Source: Acidobacteriota bacterium (GTDB lineage Bacteria > Acidobacteriota > Blastocatellia > UBA7656). Taken from it: a stretch of 64,000 nt of DNA. Below are positions 34,963-44,817 of the stretch, one piece after another. Numbering within the stretch: position 1 is the stretch's first letter; each line of letters begins with the position of its first letter. Below the pieces are notes generated by a model. It saw only the letters and a list, made by a program, of their open reading frames with translations, did not search any database and was not told the DNA's origin. A program made the translations under genes and the position numbers. The stretch spans positions 62,001 through 126,000 of the forward strand of contig JBFMDH010000012.1 in NCBI GenBank assembly GCA_040754075.1, given 5' to 3'.

Positions 34963-36438
34963 ATGAGAGAGAAATACGAATCGGTTATCGGTCTTGAAAT
35001 TCATGCCCAGCTCAAGACCGAATCGAAAATATTCTGCGGCTGTGCAACCCGATTTGGCGATGAACCGAATGCCAATACCTGTCCGGTCTGTTTGGGACTC
35101 CCCGGCGCGTTGCCGGTAATGAATCGCCAGGCATTAACCATGGCGACGCGCGCGGCATTGGCTTTGAATCTGCATATTAATCAGGAATCGATTTTTTCGC
35201 GGAAGAATTATTTCTATCCAGACCTGCCGAAAGGCTATCAAATCTCGCAATATGACCGCCCGTTTTCCGAGCACGGCTGGGTTGAAATTCCTTCAGCCGA
35301 CCGTGACGAAAGCGGCAAGCCCGTCAAATGGCACCTGAAAAAATTTCACATCACGCGATTGCACCTCGAAGAGGATGCAGGGAAATCCATTCACGATGGA
35401 CTGCGCGAAACCCATATCAAATCTTATGTTGATTTGAATCGCAGCGGAACCCCGCTTGCCGAAATCGTTTCCGAACCGGATTTTCGCTCGTCCTGGGAAG
35501 CTTACGACTATGTACAGTTTTTGCGCCGCACCCTGCAATACATCGGCGTTTGCGATGGCAATCTGGAAGAAGGCAATCTGCGTTGTGATGCCAATGTCTC
35601 TGTGCGTTTGAAAGGCGCAGAAAAATTAGGCACCAAGGTTGAACTGAAAAACTTAAACTCATTTCGCTTTTTGCAAAAAGCTATTGAATACGAGATTGAC
35701 CGGCAAATCGCCGTCATCGAAGCGGGCGGCGTGATTGTTCAGGAAACCCGGCTTTGGAATGAGAAGGAATCGAAAACCTTTTCCATGCGCTCGAAAGAAG
35801 AGGCGCACGATTATCGTTATTTTCCTGAACCCGATTTACCGCCGCTGCGGGTAAGCCGGGAATTTATCGACGAACAGCAAGCGGCGATGCCGGAGTTGCC
35901 TGAAACTCGCAGGCGCAGGTTTATTGAAACTTATGCCTTATCGTTCGAGGATGCGGCGCTTCTGACCGACACGCGGGCGATGGCTGATTATTATGAAGCG
36001 GTGGTCAGTGAATGCGGCAATGCCAAAGCCGCAGCCAACTGGTTATTGAATGAACTGGTGCGCGAGTTGAAAAACGCGAATTGCGAAATCCAGGATAGCC
36101 CGGTGACGGCGAGCGCGCTTGCCGAAATGATTCAATTGATTGACGACGGCACCATCAGCGGCAAGATGGCTAAAGATGTGCTGGTTGAAATGTACAAAAC
36201 CGGCAAGCCGGCTAAAGCAGTGGTTGACGCTTTAGGTGGCGGGCAGATTTCTGATGAAGCCACGATTCGCGCGATGGTTGAGCAGGTTGTTCGTGATAAT
36301 CCCAAACAGCTTGAACAATATCGCGCCGGAAAAACCAACCTTTACGGATTTTTTGTCGGGCAGACTTTGAAAGCGAGTGGTGGCAAAGCCAATCCGCAAA
36401 TCGTCAACAAATTATTGAAAGAGATTCTCGACAGCTAG
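34963..36438 (+). CDS. gatB: Asp-tRNA(Asn)/Glu-tRNA(Gln) amidotransferase subunit B
   Basis: Second subunit of the GatCAB complex, which converts Glu-tRNA(Gln) (and Asp-tRNA(Asn)) to the amide form. The hallmarks are the start YESVIGLEIHAQLKT, CGCATRFGDEPN and CPVCLGLPGALPV (zinc-site cysteines), and FSRKNYFYPDLPKGYQISQYD. The C-terminal part is the YqeY-like tail domain ending KANPQIVNKLLKEIL. Length 491 aa is normal. The partners gatA and gatC are not in the window. Confidence 0.97.
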   Translation: MREKYESVIGLEIHAQLKTESKIFCGCATRFGDEPNANTCPVCLGLPGALPVMNRQALTMATRAALALNLHINQESIFSRKNYFYPDLPKGYQISQYDRPFSEHGWVEIPSADRDESGKPVKWHLKKFHITRLHLEEDAGKSIHDGLRETHIKSYVDLNRSGTPLAEIVSEPDFRSSWEAYDYVQFLRRTLQYIGVCDGNLEEGNLRCDANVSVRLKGAEKLGTKVELKNLNSFRFLQKAIEYEIDRQIAVIEAGGVIVQETRLWNEKESKTFSMRSKEEAHDYRYFPEPDLPPLRVSREFIDEQQAAMPELPETRRRRFIETYALSFEDAALLTDTRAMADYYEAVVSECGNAKAAANWLLNELVRELKNANCEIQDSPVTASALAEMIQLIDDGTISGKMAKDVLVEMYKTGKPAKAVVDALGGGQISDEATIRAMVEQVVRDNPKQLEQYRAGKTNLYGFFVGQTLKASGGKANPQIVNKLLKEILDS

Positions 36439-36549
36439 ATTTGATAACCCGATTGCATCCGGTTTTGATTTCGTCAACAGCTTTGGACGATGGATGAAAA
36501 GACGGGTAATTCCTGAGAAAAAAACTTTGACATCTGGGTGAGAGGAAAT

Positions 36550-37161
36550 TTGAAGAACATAAGATTTCGTTTAACGGCAATTTCATTATTGTTTTTAACG
36601 GTTTTTGTGATTTCATGCGGGACGGATGCGGGGTCTGAAGACGAAGTCGCGGTGATTGAAACCAATTACGGGAAAATCGTTGTTGAACTTTTTCCTAAAG
36701 AAACGCCGAAAACCGTTGCCAATTTTAAAAATTTGATTCGCGAAGGCTTTTATAACGGCACGAAATTTCATCGCCTTGCCCGCGCCACCGACAAAGTGGC
36801 GGCGATTCAAGGCGGCGATCCCAATTCGATAAACGGCGACCCTGCAACCTGGGGAACCGGTCAACCGAATCAAAAAACCGTTCCGGCAGAGTTTTCGCAA
36901 AATATTAAACATGTGCGCGGAACGATTTCGATGGCAAGACGCGGCAATGACATCAACAGCGCCACCAGTCAGTTTTTTATTTGTGTGACCGAGATGCCCA
37001 ATTGGGACGGGCAATATTCGGCATTCGGCAAAGTCATCGAAGGCATGAATGTTGTCGATACCATTGCCCGCGCGCCGGTGCTGCCGAAAACCGAAAGACC
37101 AGTTGACCCGGTTGTGGTGACGCGCATGGTTATCGAAAAACGCAATCATACAAAGCCCTGA
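36550..37161 (+). CDS. Cyclophilin-type peptidyl-prolyl isomerase lipoprotein
   Basis: Peptidyl-prolyl cis-trans isomerase of the cyclophilin family. After an N-terminal signal with lipobox VISC, the domain runs ETNYGKIVVELFPKETPKTVANFKNL, FHRLARATDKVAAIQGGDP, and SMARRGNDINSATSQFFICV, with the usual catalytic residues. It is probably an outer-envelope lipoprotein that folds exported proteins. I use TTG 36550 with AGAGGA upstream; the GTG at 36538 is an alternative that adds four residues. 111 bp downstream of gatB. Confidence 0.9.
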   Translation: MKNIRFRLTAISLLFLTVFVISCGTDAGSEDEVAVIETNYGKIVVELFPKETPKTVANFKNLIREGFYNGTKFHRLARATDKVAAIQGGDPNSINGDPATWGTGQPNQKTVPAEFSQNIKHVRGTISMARRGNDINSATSQFFICVTEMPNWDGQYSAFGKVIEGMNVVDTIARAPVLPKTERPVDPVVVTRMVIEKRNHTKP

Positions 37162-37175
37162 TAAAAAGGGAAATT

Positions 37176-39740
37176 ATGACTAACAGGCAGATTGAAAACC
37201 AATCTGCGGGAAATCTTGGGGGCAAGATGAACACTCTTTTGAATAATCCCTTGGTTTTGGCGGGAGCCGGACTTGCTTTAATTGTGTTATTGGTGGCGAT
37301 ATTGATTTTCAGGCGGTCGCGGTCGGGAGGCAAAAAAAGCGAAAAGCAAATTCGTGAAGAACTGGCGGCGCTTGAACGCGAAAATCATTTTGCCAGCGAT
37401 GCCAATTGGGTTTCCTACACGGATTCAGGGGAAGAGGTTGCCAGTCAAATTGCTCGCCTATTTCGTGAACATCTTTCCATACAACTTTTTAAAATTTATG
37501 CCGGGCGGGATAATCAAGCGGTATTCCAAAATATTTTACCGAAAGATTCAACCGGGTTGGTTACCAATGAACTGGCGCAGGCGGCGAACCTTCCAGCGGA
37601 AGTCTCTGCACAATCGGCTCTGAATTTTACCTGGCCGCAAATTTCCAATATCAATGTTCTCGCCCCGGATAAAGCCTTTGGTGAGGGCGAAGCCATAACG
37701 ATTATTCCGTGGCGAGGGGCATACGGTTGGAGCGGTATCATGGTAGGCAATCCGCTTACCACGCCGCCCAATGATGTGCTGGCGAAATATAAACAACCGA
37801 TTAATGATTTAACTACCAAACTTGCCATCGCGCTTGAAATGGCGCAAGCCAAAGGCTCTTCTGCTTCCGGTTCATCACTGCCCAACGGGGATTCATTTTA
37901 TAAAACGTTATTAAAATCCATAGACGAAGAGAACCCTTACCCGGAAATTCTGAAAGACATCACTGCCATCATTGGCGCAGATAGCGCCGCGCTGTGGATG
38001 CCGGATGCGGGCAGCCAGGTATTAAAATTGGAAGCGGCTTATGGGTTGCGTTCATCTGAATTTTTACCGCAACCTCAGGGACAGGGTTTAACCGGAACGG
38101 TTTTTGATACAAAAGCGCCACTGGCTTTAGAAGATGCGCCCGCCGACCCGCGTTGTCTGTTTCCGCGTGAGGCTCGCGAAAGCGGCATCGTTTCCTATTT
38201 AGGGGTGCCCTTAATGAGCAACGGCACTGCCCTAGGGGTTTTGGAAGTTCACACCAACAAACCGAAATGGTGGGAAGAACGCGACGCCGACAACCTTGAA
38301 AAAATCGCCCAAACCGTCAGTGAGTTCATTCAAAAAAAATCCAATCGCAACAATCGCTTTCAGGTAGAGAATGCTTATTTAGGACTATCGGAGGCTTTGC
38401 AACTTTTACGCTCACCGGATGAGTTAATGAATGCGGTTGTCGAAGTCCTCGGTCATGCCTTGAATGTATCAAGGGCTTTGGTGGTTGATTTAGCGAAAAC
38501 TCCTGTGGTGATTAAACATGAATTTAAAGCCGAAGATGCCCGACCGGGACTCGGGTTTTCGTTTAATGATGCCGGGGTGCAACAAATTATTGCAGCGGTT
38601 GGTAAAAACCTTCGCCATAACATTGCCGATTCGGCGGCGCGTTCGCTTCTGGGCGAACAAATCGCCCACAGTCTCGATGTGCAATCCGAGTTGGCGATTC
38701 CGGTAAAAATCAATGGTCGGGTGCGTGCCTTGATTTTGCTTCATCAATGCGCCACCAATCGGGAATGGCGACAAAGTGAAATCGATTTTTCAGAACGTGT
38801 CGGTCGGCAATTGGCGCTTTCGCTTGCCAGTCTGGAAACCCAGGTTCAGGTGCCTGCTGTTGCCGCTTACCAAACCGGCGATTTGGATAAAAGCGCCCAA
38901 ACCATTTTGAATGCCTTATCCGAATCCATCATCGGGTTGGATAAAGATGGGCGAATTGCCTTTTTTAATGCAACAGCGCAAACCCATCTGGGATTGATGC
39001 CTGATGATCTTGGCAATCCGGCAACTTTAACCGATTCCCTAACCATGACGGATGATTATTTCTGGAATCGGGTGATTGCCTGCAAAGAAAAGACCCAGTT
39101 CGATGCGGTTTTAAAAGTCGCTGCGAATAACCCCTCGGTGTCGCAGGCAAGGGCATTCAATAACCATGGAAAAGCTCAGGTCAATGTCAATATTTCGCCA
39201 TTGCGAAATGATGACAATCAAATCAATGGTTTTCTGGTGTTAATCAATCCGGCGGCGGAAGAGGCTGAAACTACTGCGAACCTGAATTTGCGTCTGGTTC
39301 AGTTGAAGGAAGAGTTGGCGGTTGTCGAGAAAAATCTGGCGGAAGCCAAATCCGCAGAGATGCAGGCGCGGTTGCGTATCGAAAAATTAAACTCGCTGGC
39401 GGCAAGCGGGAAAACCCCCGGTGAAGAAATCCGCCGCCTCGAAGCCGAAATCGTCAAAGAACGACAACGCATTAAACAAGAAGAAGTCAAAATGCAGGAG
39501 GTCTATCAACAGCAGGTAGCCATCAATCGCATGAAGAATGAATTTATCGTGTCTTCAGGTTCTGAAATGTCTCATACGGCTCAAGCCACTCTGGGGATTG
39601 CAGAATTATTGGTCGCCGGAGTTTATGGTGAGATAAGCCCCAATCAAAAAACTGCCCTTGAGGATTTAATGAAATTGGCTAAACAACTCAAGGTCAATAT
39701 TGATGATTTGATTGAATATGGTTCCGCGAGGGGACGTTAA
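37176..39740 (+). CDS. Membrane-anchored GAF/PAS sensor protein ending in a HisKA-like segment without kinase domain
   Basis: Residues 1-50 hold a single membrane helix (about 25-46). Repeated GAF-like modules follow; the clearest (about 245-390) includes LWMPDAGSQVLKLEAAYGLRS and GLTGTVFDTKAP, and another spans about 400-560. A PAS-like domain begins near LSESIIGLDKDGRIAFFNATA. A coiled coil of roughly 90 residues leads to RMKNEFIVSSGSEMSHTAQATLGIAELL, which looks like a HisKA dimerisation helix in which the histidine is kept but the ELRTP that follows it is not. No HATPase domain follows. A non-catalytic sensor or scaffold is inferred. ATG 37176 chosen; 37227 is possible. Confidence 0.8.
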   Translation: MTNRQIENQSAGNLGGKMNTLLNNPLVLAGAGLALIVLLVAILIFRRSRSGGKKSEKQIREELAALERENHFASDANWVSYTDSGEEVASQIARLFREHLSIQLFKIYAGRDNQAVFQNILPKDSTGLVTNELAQAANLPAEVSAQSALNFTWPQISNINVLAPDKAFGEGEAITIIPWRGAYGWSGIMVGNPLTTPPNDVLAKYKQPINDLTTKLAIALEMAQAKGSSASGSSLPNGDSFYKTLLKSIDEENPYPEILKDITAIIGADSAALWMPDAGSQVLKLEAAYGLRSSEFLPQPQGQGLTGTVFDTKAPLALEDAPADPRCLFPREARESGIVSYLGVPLMSNGTALGVLEVHTNKPKWWEERDADNLEKIAQTVSEFIQKKSNRNNRFQVENAYLGLSEALQLLRSPDELMNAVVEVLGHALNVSRALVVDLAKTPVVIKHEFKAEDARPGLGFSFNDAGVQQIIAAVGKNLRHNIADSAARSLLGEQIAHSLDVQSELAIPVKINGRVRALILLHQCATNREWRQSEIDFSERVGRQLALSLASLETQVQVPAVAAYQTGDLDKSAQTILNALSESIIGLDKDGRIAFFNATAQTHLGLMPDDLGNPATLTDSLTMTDDYFWNRVIACKEKTQFDAVLKVAANNPSVSQARAFNNHGKAQVNVNISPLRNDDNQINGFLVLINPAAEEAETTANLNLRLVQLKEELAVVEKNLAEAKSAEMQARLRIEKLNSLAASGKTPGEEIRRLEAEIVKERQRIKQEEVKMQEVYQQQVAINRMKNEFIVSSGSEMSHTAQATLGIAELLVAGVYGEISPNQKTALEDLMKLAKQLKVNIDDLIEYGSARGR

Positions 39741-39755
39741 TCGAAGGATGATTTT

Positions 39756-40139
39756 ATGTTGATGCTATGTCCCATCTGTGCAGGAGAATTTCAATTTCAG
39801 ACCCTTGCCTGTCCGTCCTGCGGTTGCAACCTCATTCCTGAAAATCTCCCTGACATCTCAACGGAGATGCCACCGCAACAACCCGCAAAACCGATTCAGT
39901 TTGTCGAACTGTGCCGTCCGAAACTTCATCCGATTGCCATGCTGGTGAAAGATACGCTTGAACAACACGGGATTCGGGTGATGGTGCAGGGCGGAAATGC
40001 CATTTCGGTTTTGCCGCAATTGGCTTTCGGCGGGGAATTGCGGGTGATGGTTGACCAGTCCCAGATTGATTTCGCAAAAGAAGTTTATCAGGCGTATTTT
40101 GAAAACAACGAGGGCGTTGATTACATATTCGACGTTTAA
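39756..40139 (+). CDS. DUF2007-like protein with N-terminal zinc ribbon
   Basis: Small protein of 127 aa. The first part MLMLCPICAGEFQFQTLACPSCGC is a zinc-ribbon pair (CPIC and CPSC). The C-terminal half, FVELCRPKLHPIAMLVKDTLEQHGIRVMVQG and LRVMVDQSQIDFAKEVYQAYF, resembles the DUF2007 'putative signal transducing' fold. It starts 15 bp after the sensor protein, so co-transcription is likely. Role unknown. Confidence 0.75.
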   Translation: MLMLCPICAGEFQFQTLACPSCGCNLIPENLPDISTEMPPQQPAKPIQFVELCRPKLHPIAMLVKDTLEQHGIRVMVQGGNAISVLPQLAFGGELRVMVDQSQIDFAKEVYQAYFENNEGVDYIFDV

Positions 40140-40153
40140 ATCAGGCGTTTCGG

Positions 40154-40339
40154 TTATTCATTTCTTTTCATGGTCATCCACCCGAAAGCGATTCCGGTTG
40201 CAATCGCCAATAACAATTCGATAACCGCAACCAGTTGGGTGACGCTTTTACTCATCGGGATGTTTTTGACCACGAGCGCCAGAATAATTAGAAAGGCGCT
40301 CCATCCGAATAACCATTTGTGTGATTTTAATAACTCCAT
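40154..40339 (-). CDS. Small two-helix membrane protein (61 aa)
   Basis: Sequence starts MELLKSHKWLFGWSAFLIILAL and contains two hydrophobic segments (about residues 10-27 and 34-54) with a basic cytoplasmic end (MKRNE). GAGG precedes the ATG by five bases. It is read just after the di-haem peroxidase gene, whose stop lies seven bases away, so the two are probably co-transcribed. No family recognised. Confidence 0.7.
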   Translation of the reverse strand: MELLKSHKWLFGWSAFLIILALVVKNIPMSKSVTQLVAVIELLLAIATGIAFGWMTMKRNE

Positions 40340-40346
40340 TACTTCC

Positions 40347-41501
40347 TCAATGAATTTTAGTTTGATTGACTGCTGATAATGATGCCTTAATGTCCGTGCT
40401 TGTCAATGCTTTTAAAAAAGCGATTAAATCCCCGACCTCGTCATCGCTTAAATCCAGTGCCTGCAATTCCCAATCCCGCAGCGAATTGTCGTTGCCGCCT
40501 TTCATATAATAACGAACGACATCTTCGAGGGTGCTTGCGCTGCCATCGTGAAAATAAGGCGCGGTGAGTTCGATGTTGCGAAGCGAAGGGGTGCGAAAAG
40601 TGCCAATGTCGAGCGCATTGCCGGTAGAAGAAAATCTTCCGAGTTCGGAACTGCCTGCTTGTTGATTGAGCGAGGGCAAATCCGCGAACGGATTTTTTCG
40701 GTTGAGAATTTCCATCGCCAGACGTGTGATTCGCTCAAACTGCGGATGGTTTGCCGCAACTCCTGTGTTGCGAAAGTTCTGGTCACTGAAAAACGGATAC
40801 GAATCGCTGATCCGATGACAGACATTGCAACGGGCTTTGGCGCGAAAGAGTAGCAACCCGCGTTTCTGTGCATCGGTCATGGCACTGAAATCACCTGTTT
40901 GAAAACGATCAAACGGCGAATCGGCAGAAACCAATGTCCGTTCATAAGCGGCGATGGCTTTACCGACCGCTTCAATGGTGATTGCGGAATGAAAAACCAT
41001 GTGAAATTTTTCTTTGTATTCAGGAATTTTTTTTAAACGTTCAACAACCTCAGCAAATGACGCATTGCCCATTTCATCGAGATTCGTCAGCGGTAAGATT
41101 GCCTGTTCTTCGAGCGTCGCCGCGCGCCCATCCCAGAACTGACCGGAATTGAACATGGCGTTTAAAATGGTTGGCGCATTGCGGGTTCCGCGTCTGCCTT
41201 GAATGCCTTCGGAAACCCGTTTGCCATCTGTGAAAGCGCGTTCGGGGTCGTGGCAGGTGGCGCAACTCACTGTGCCATCAACAGAGAGTTGTTTATCAAA
41301 GAAAAGCCTTTTGCCGAGTTCAACTTTTGCCTGGGTTAAGGGATTGTCTTTGGGCACGTAATAATTCCAGATGTCGATTGAAATTCCCAAAGGCAATTTA
41401 AACTCGAATTGATTATTTGACGCCGTATCATTTGCCTTTGCCATGAATACAAAGACAAATGATACGGCGATGATTAATTTGAGAAACTTTGACAATCTCA
41501 T
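40347..41501 (-). CDS. Di-haem cytochrome c peroxidase (CCP/MauG family)
   Basis: Exported di-haem protein with a signal peptide (residues 1-23). Haem sites are CATCH (Cys80, Cys83, His84) and CNVCH (Cys225, Cys228, His229). The typical LGKRLFFDKQLSVDGTVSCATCH and FRTPSLRNIELTAPYFHDG stretches of the CCP/MauG family are present. It could reduce hydrogen peroxide in the periplasm or, like MauG, modify a protein; gene context does not tell which. Starts 16 bp after the S9 peptidase ends, so the S9 and CCP genes are close but probably separately regulated. Confidence 0.93.
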   Translation of the reverse strand: MRLSKFLKLIIAVSFVFVFMAKANDTASNNQFEFKLPLGISIDIWNYYVPKDNPLTQAKVELGKRLFFDKQLSVDGTVSCATCHDPERAFTDGKRVSEGIQGRRGTRNAPTILNAMFNSGQFWDGRAATLEEQAILPLTNLDEMGNASFAEVVERLKKIPEYKEKFHMVFHSAITIEAVGKAIAAYERTLVSADSPFDRFQTGDFSAMTDAQKRGLLLFRAKARCNVCHRISDSYPFFSDQNFRNTGVAANHPQFERITRLAMEILNRKNPFADLPSLNQQAGSSELGRFSSTGNALDIGTFRTPSLRNIELTAPYFHDGSASTLEDVVRYYMKGGNDNSLRDWELQALDLSDDEVGDLIAFLKALTSTDIKASLSAVNQTKIH

Positions 41502-41517
41502 ATCTTGAAAATTGATT

Positions 41518-43542
41518 TTACTTTTTCGCTTCCGATGCTGGCATGGCTTTCTCTTCTACGGCTTTTTCGCGTTTGATGCCAAGGTGCGAATCGAACCATT
41601 CAAGTTGACGATTGACCAGATCGATCTGGTGATTGGGTTCCTGAATGCCGTGACCTTCTCGCGGATAGCGCAGAAATACCACATCAACCCCGCGACGTTG
41701 TAATGCTCGATAATATTCTTCCGCCTGAGCAATCGCCACGCGCCGATCTTGTTCGCCGTGGGTAATCATAATCGGGGTTTTCACTTTATCAACATAAGTC
41801 ATCGGCGAGAACTTGCGATAATTATTCGTCGCATTCCAGGGGAAGCCGACAAAGCCGTATTCCATCAAGCCGGGAATATCGCTTTGTCCATGAAAACTGT
41901 ACCAATCGCTGATGCCAGCGTGTCCGATTGCCGCTTTGAAACGGTCGGTTTGAGTGATTGTCCAGAAAGTCATAAACCCGCCATAACTGCCACCCATCAC
42001 CACACATTTATTCGAGTCAGCGATGCCTTTGGCAATCACTGTGTCAACGCCGAGCATAATGTCTTGAAAATCTTTGCCGCCCCAATCGCCGAGGTTCGCG
42101 CGGGTGAATTGCAATCCGTAACCGGTTGACCCTCTGGGATTGGGCATCAATACGGCGTAACCATTCGCCGCAAAAATTTGCGCGCGACTATTAAAACTGT
42201 CACTGAATCTGCCATAAGGTCCGCCGTGAATTTGCAAAACCAACGGGTAACGATTGCCCTGTGTGTAGCCGAGCGGCTTAACCAATACGCCTTCGATGTC
42301 GAAATTATCGGGACCTTTCCACTTGATGACTTCGGTGTCGGCGATTTGAAAATTTTTGAGTTGCGGATTGACATCGGTAATTTGTTTCGCTTGCTCGCCA
42401 CTGATAGACAGCAAATAAATATCATCTGAAGTGCGACTGTCGTTAATCGTACAGGCAACGGTTTTTCCATCGGGTGAGACATCGAATTGTCCATAGTTGC
42501 GATTGCCTTTGGTGATTTGCGTAGCCGCGCCGCCGCCGACCGCAACGCTGAAAATGTGCGAATACATTCCAATACCGCTCGAAAAATAGATGGCTTTGCC
42601 GTCAGCCGACCAACTCATACCGAAACCTGCGGATTCAAAGAAATCCTTGGTTAAATTGCGCGGTTCGCCGCCTTCGACGCTGATGAGGTAAATATCATTT
42701 TTCGCCGCCCACGAGGTTGCCTCGGGGTTTCCGGTGTAAGCCAGCCACTTTCCATCAGGCGAAAATTGCGGGTTGTTATCGGGTCCGGGATTGGTGGTAA
42801 TTTGTCTGGGCGTTCCTCCCTCGCTTGAAACCAGATAGATATTGCTATTGCGGTCAGGGCTTAATTCCGAATAAGGATTTTCGGGTGCGCCGTTGGTTGA
42901 GCGCACCAGGGCAATCCATTTGCCGTCAGGCGACCATTGCGCCGAGTCAATGCTGAATGCGCCTTCAGTGATGCGTTTTTTCTCTTTCGTGTCGACATTG
43001 ATCGTCCACAGGTGCGAATAGGTGAACTCTTTTTCAACCACGATGGTATCGAATTTATCTTTCTTGCGTTTTTCACGTTCGGCTTTGTCTTTCGGGGTAT
43101 CGCGGGTGATAAACGAGATGCGTTTGCCATCGGGCGACCAGCGAAACCCGCCGACGCCGTTTTCTTCCGACGTGAGTTTTTCAGCTTCCCCGCCCATCAC
43201 GTTGATAATCCAAATTTGATTGCCTTTGTCGCGGTCAGCGGTAAAAGCGATGCGTGTGCCGTCGGGCGACCATTGCGCGCCGCCTTCACCCTTTTCCCCG
43301 TTGGTCAGTTTGATGGAACGCCCGCCGCTTGAAGAGACCAGATAGATATGCGAGACGCGACGGTTGTTTTCTTTGTCCCAGGCTGAGATGGTATAAGTGA
43401 GCCATTTGCCATCGGGTGAGAATTGCGGTGCGCCGATGTTCTTAATAGCCAGGCTGTCTTCGATGGTCATCGTTTTCGTGCCAGCGAATGCCGCGAGGGT
43501 TATCAGTAGTAAAATCAAGAACGAAAATGCAATCTTCTTCAT
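41518..43542 (-). CDS. Secreted S9 family prolyl oligopeptidase-type peptidase
   Basis: After a signal peptide come WD40-like TolB repeats (APQFSPDGKWLTYT, PQWSPDG, several copies to about residue 380), then an alpha/beta-hydrolase domain. The nucleophile elbow is GGSYGGFM, the acid GEQDRRVAIAQAEEYY and the histidine REGHGI, the Ser-Asp-His triad of acylaminoacyl peptidase/dipeptidyl peptidase. It would cleave peptides in the envelope. GGAGG lies before the ATG. Length 674 aa is typical. Confidence 0.93.
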   Translation of the reverse strand: MKKIAFSFLILLLITLAAFAGTKTMTIEDSLAIKNIGAPQFSPDGKWLTYTISAWDKENNRRVSHIYLVSSSGGRSIKLTNGEKGEGGAQWSPDGTRIAFTADRDKGNQIWIINVMGGEAEKLTSEENGVGGFRWSPDGKRISFITRDTPKDKAEREKRKKDKFDTIVVEKEFTYSHLWTINVDTKEKKRITEGAFSIDSAQWSPDGKWIALVRSTNGAPENPYSELSPDRNSNIYLVSSEGGTPRQITTNPGPDNNPQFSPDGKWLAYTGNPEATSWAAKNDIYLISVEGGEPRNLTKDFFESAGFGMSWSADGKAIYFSSGIGMYSHIFSVAVGGGAATQITKGNRNYGQFDVSPDGKTVACTINDSRTSDDIYLLSISGEQAKQITDVNPQLKNFQIADTEVIKWKGPDNFDIEGVLVKPLGYTQGNRYPLVLQIHGGPYGRFSDSFNSRAQIFAANGYAVLMPNPRGSTGYGLQFTRANLGDWGGKDFQDIMLGVDTVIAKGIADSNKCVVMGGSYGGFMTFWTITQTDRFKAAIGHAGISDWYSFHGQSDIPGLMEYGFVGFPWNATNNYRKFSPMTYVDKVKTPIMITHGEQDRRVAIAQAEEYYRALQRRGVDVVFLRYPREGHGIQEPNHQIDLVNRQLEWFDSHLGIKREKAVEEKAMPASEAKK

Positions 43543-43685
43543 AGGGAGCCTCCGAGATTATCGCATCGAACAATTAAAGGTTTTCAAAACGCCCTGCGCC
43601 GAATCGATGCGACAAAATAAAATTGGCTGGATTGTTCGGTTGAGAATTGCTGCGAGAAATTTTGCAGCAACGCTATTCCACTGAA

Positions 43686-44816
43686 TTAACCTGACCGCTG
43701 AATTTTGCTCTCTAAACCGGCATTTGAGCAAGTGATGGTAATGGTTAAATGCTTTTCACGCCCAAAGGTTTCAAAAGCCGCCTGTTCGACAGCTTTGACT
43801 AATTCGGTGTGCAGACCGCGCGCCCCGGTGCCGCGTTTTTTGCTGCGTTTAACTAAAAAATTCAATGCCGCATCACTGATTTCGAGATGCAATTGTTCGC
43901 CGGTAAATTCATTTTGAAACTGCGGAATGATATTGTCGCGCAGAATGTGTTTTAAGGTGTCTTCCGATAGCGCCGGAAAGGTGAGAATGCGCGCAAATCT
44001 GCCGATGAGTTCCGGCAGGAAACCGAATTTTTGAAAGACCGCGACTTCATCAACGGTGAATTCAGTTTGCAATGCGTCCTGGTGATTGAATCCGATACCT
44101 CCGCGTTGTTTTTGCAGTTCATCAAATCCTGAAAACGCCCCGCAGGCGATGAACGGAATATTGCGGGTGGAAATTTTGGCGCGTTGCCCGAATTCCGAAA
44201 ACCCATAATCCATCGGGATCATTAAATCTTTGCCTTCAAGCATGGCAAGCAACTCGCGTTGTACGCCGTAACCCGAGACGTCTTTGGTTGTGCCCTGACC
44301 GGCAAAACGCGCATTGCTGCTTGAGGCGGCGATTTTATCGAATTCATCAAGACAGACAACCCCGATGGCTGCAAGATAGGGTTCGCTGCCAGCCGATTCA
44401 ATCAGGCGCGTGAGAATGGTGCGCACATCGTCGCCGATATATCCGCTTTCGGTAAAACTGGTGATGTCAACGACAACGGTCGGCAGTTTGAATATGTGTT
44501 GAAACAGCAATTCAACCATAAAGGTTTTGCCGCATCCGGTGGGTCCAACCATCAAGAGGTTCTGTTTTGGCGGCAAGGCGCGCGGGTCTTCATCATTGAC
44601 ATACAAACTTTTTAATCGTCGAATATGCCGGTAAGCCATAAGCGCGATGGCGCGGCGTTGTTCGAGTTGACCTTTATAACCGAGGCGTTCAAGTTCTTCG
44701 ACAATTTCAAACGGCGGCAGGACAGGCAGATGATTTACGAAAGCGCGCAGGGCATTTGAAGCACTGCGCGCTTTTTCCTCTTCATATGAATATTGCATGT
44801 CCGGATTGTAAATCAT
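43686..44816 (-). CDS. ClpX-like AAA+ ATPase lacking the zinc-binding N-domain
   Basis: A ClpX-related unfoldase: Walker A GPTGCGKT (about residues 91-98), Walker B VVCLDEFDKI, pore-loop GYIGDD (ClpX GYVGED), sensor/arginine motifs and a C-terminal small domain with KRGTGARGLHTELVKAVE. The four-Cys zinc N-domain that ClpX uses to select substrates is missing, and clpP is not adjacent, so it may be a paralogue with another partner. It opens one base after the stop of the preceding secreted-protein gene, suggesting translational coupling. Confidence 0.85.
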   Translation of the reverse strand: MIYNPDMQYSYEEEKARSASNALRAFVNHLPVLPPFEIVEELERLGYKGQLEQRRAIALMAYRHIRRLKSLYVNDEDPRALPPKQNLLMVGPTGCGKTFMVELLFQHIFKLPTVVVDITSFTESGYIGDDVRTILTRLIESAGSEPYLAAIGVVCLDEFDKIAASSSNARFAGQGTTKDVSGYGVQRELLAMLEGKDLMIPMDYGFSEFGQRAKISTRNIPFIACGAFSGFDELQKQRGGIGFNHQDALQTEFTVDEVAVFQKFGFLPELIGRFARILTFPALSEDTLKHILRDNIIPQFQNEFTGEQLHLEISDAALNFLVKRSKKRGTGARGLHTELVKAVEQAAFETFGREKHLTITITCSNAGLESKIQRSG

Positions 44817-44817
44817 G

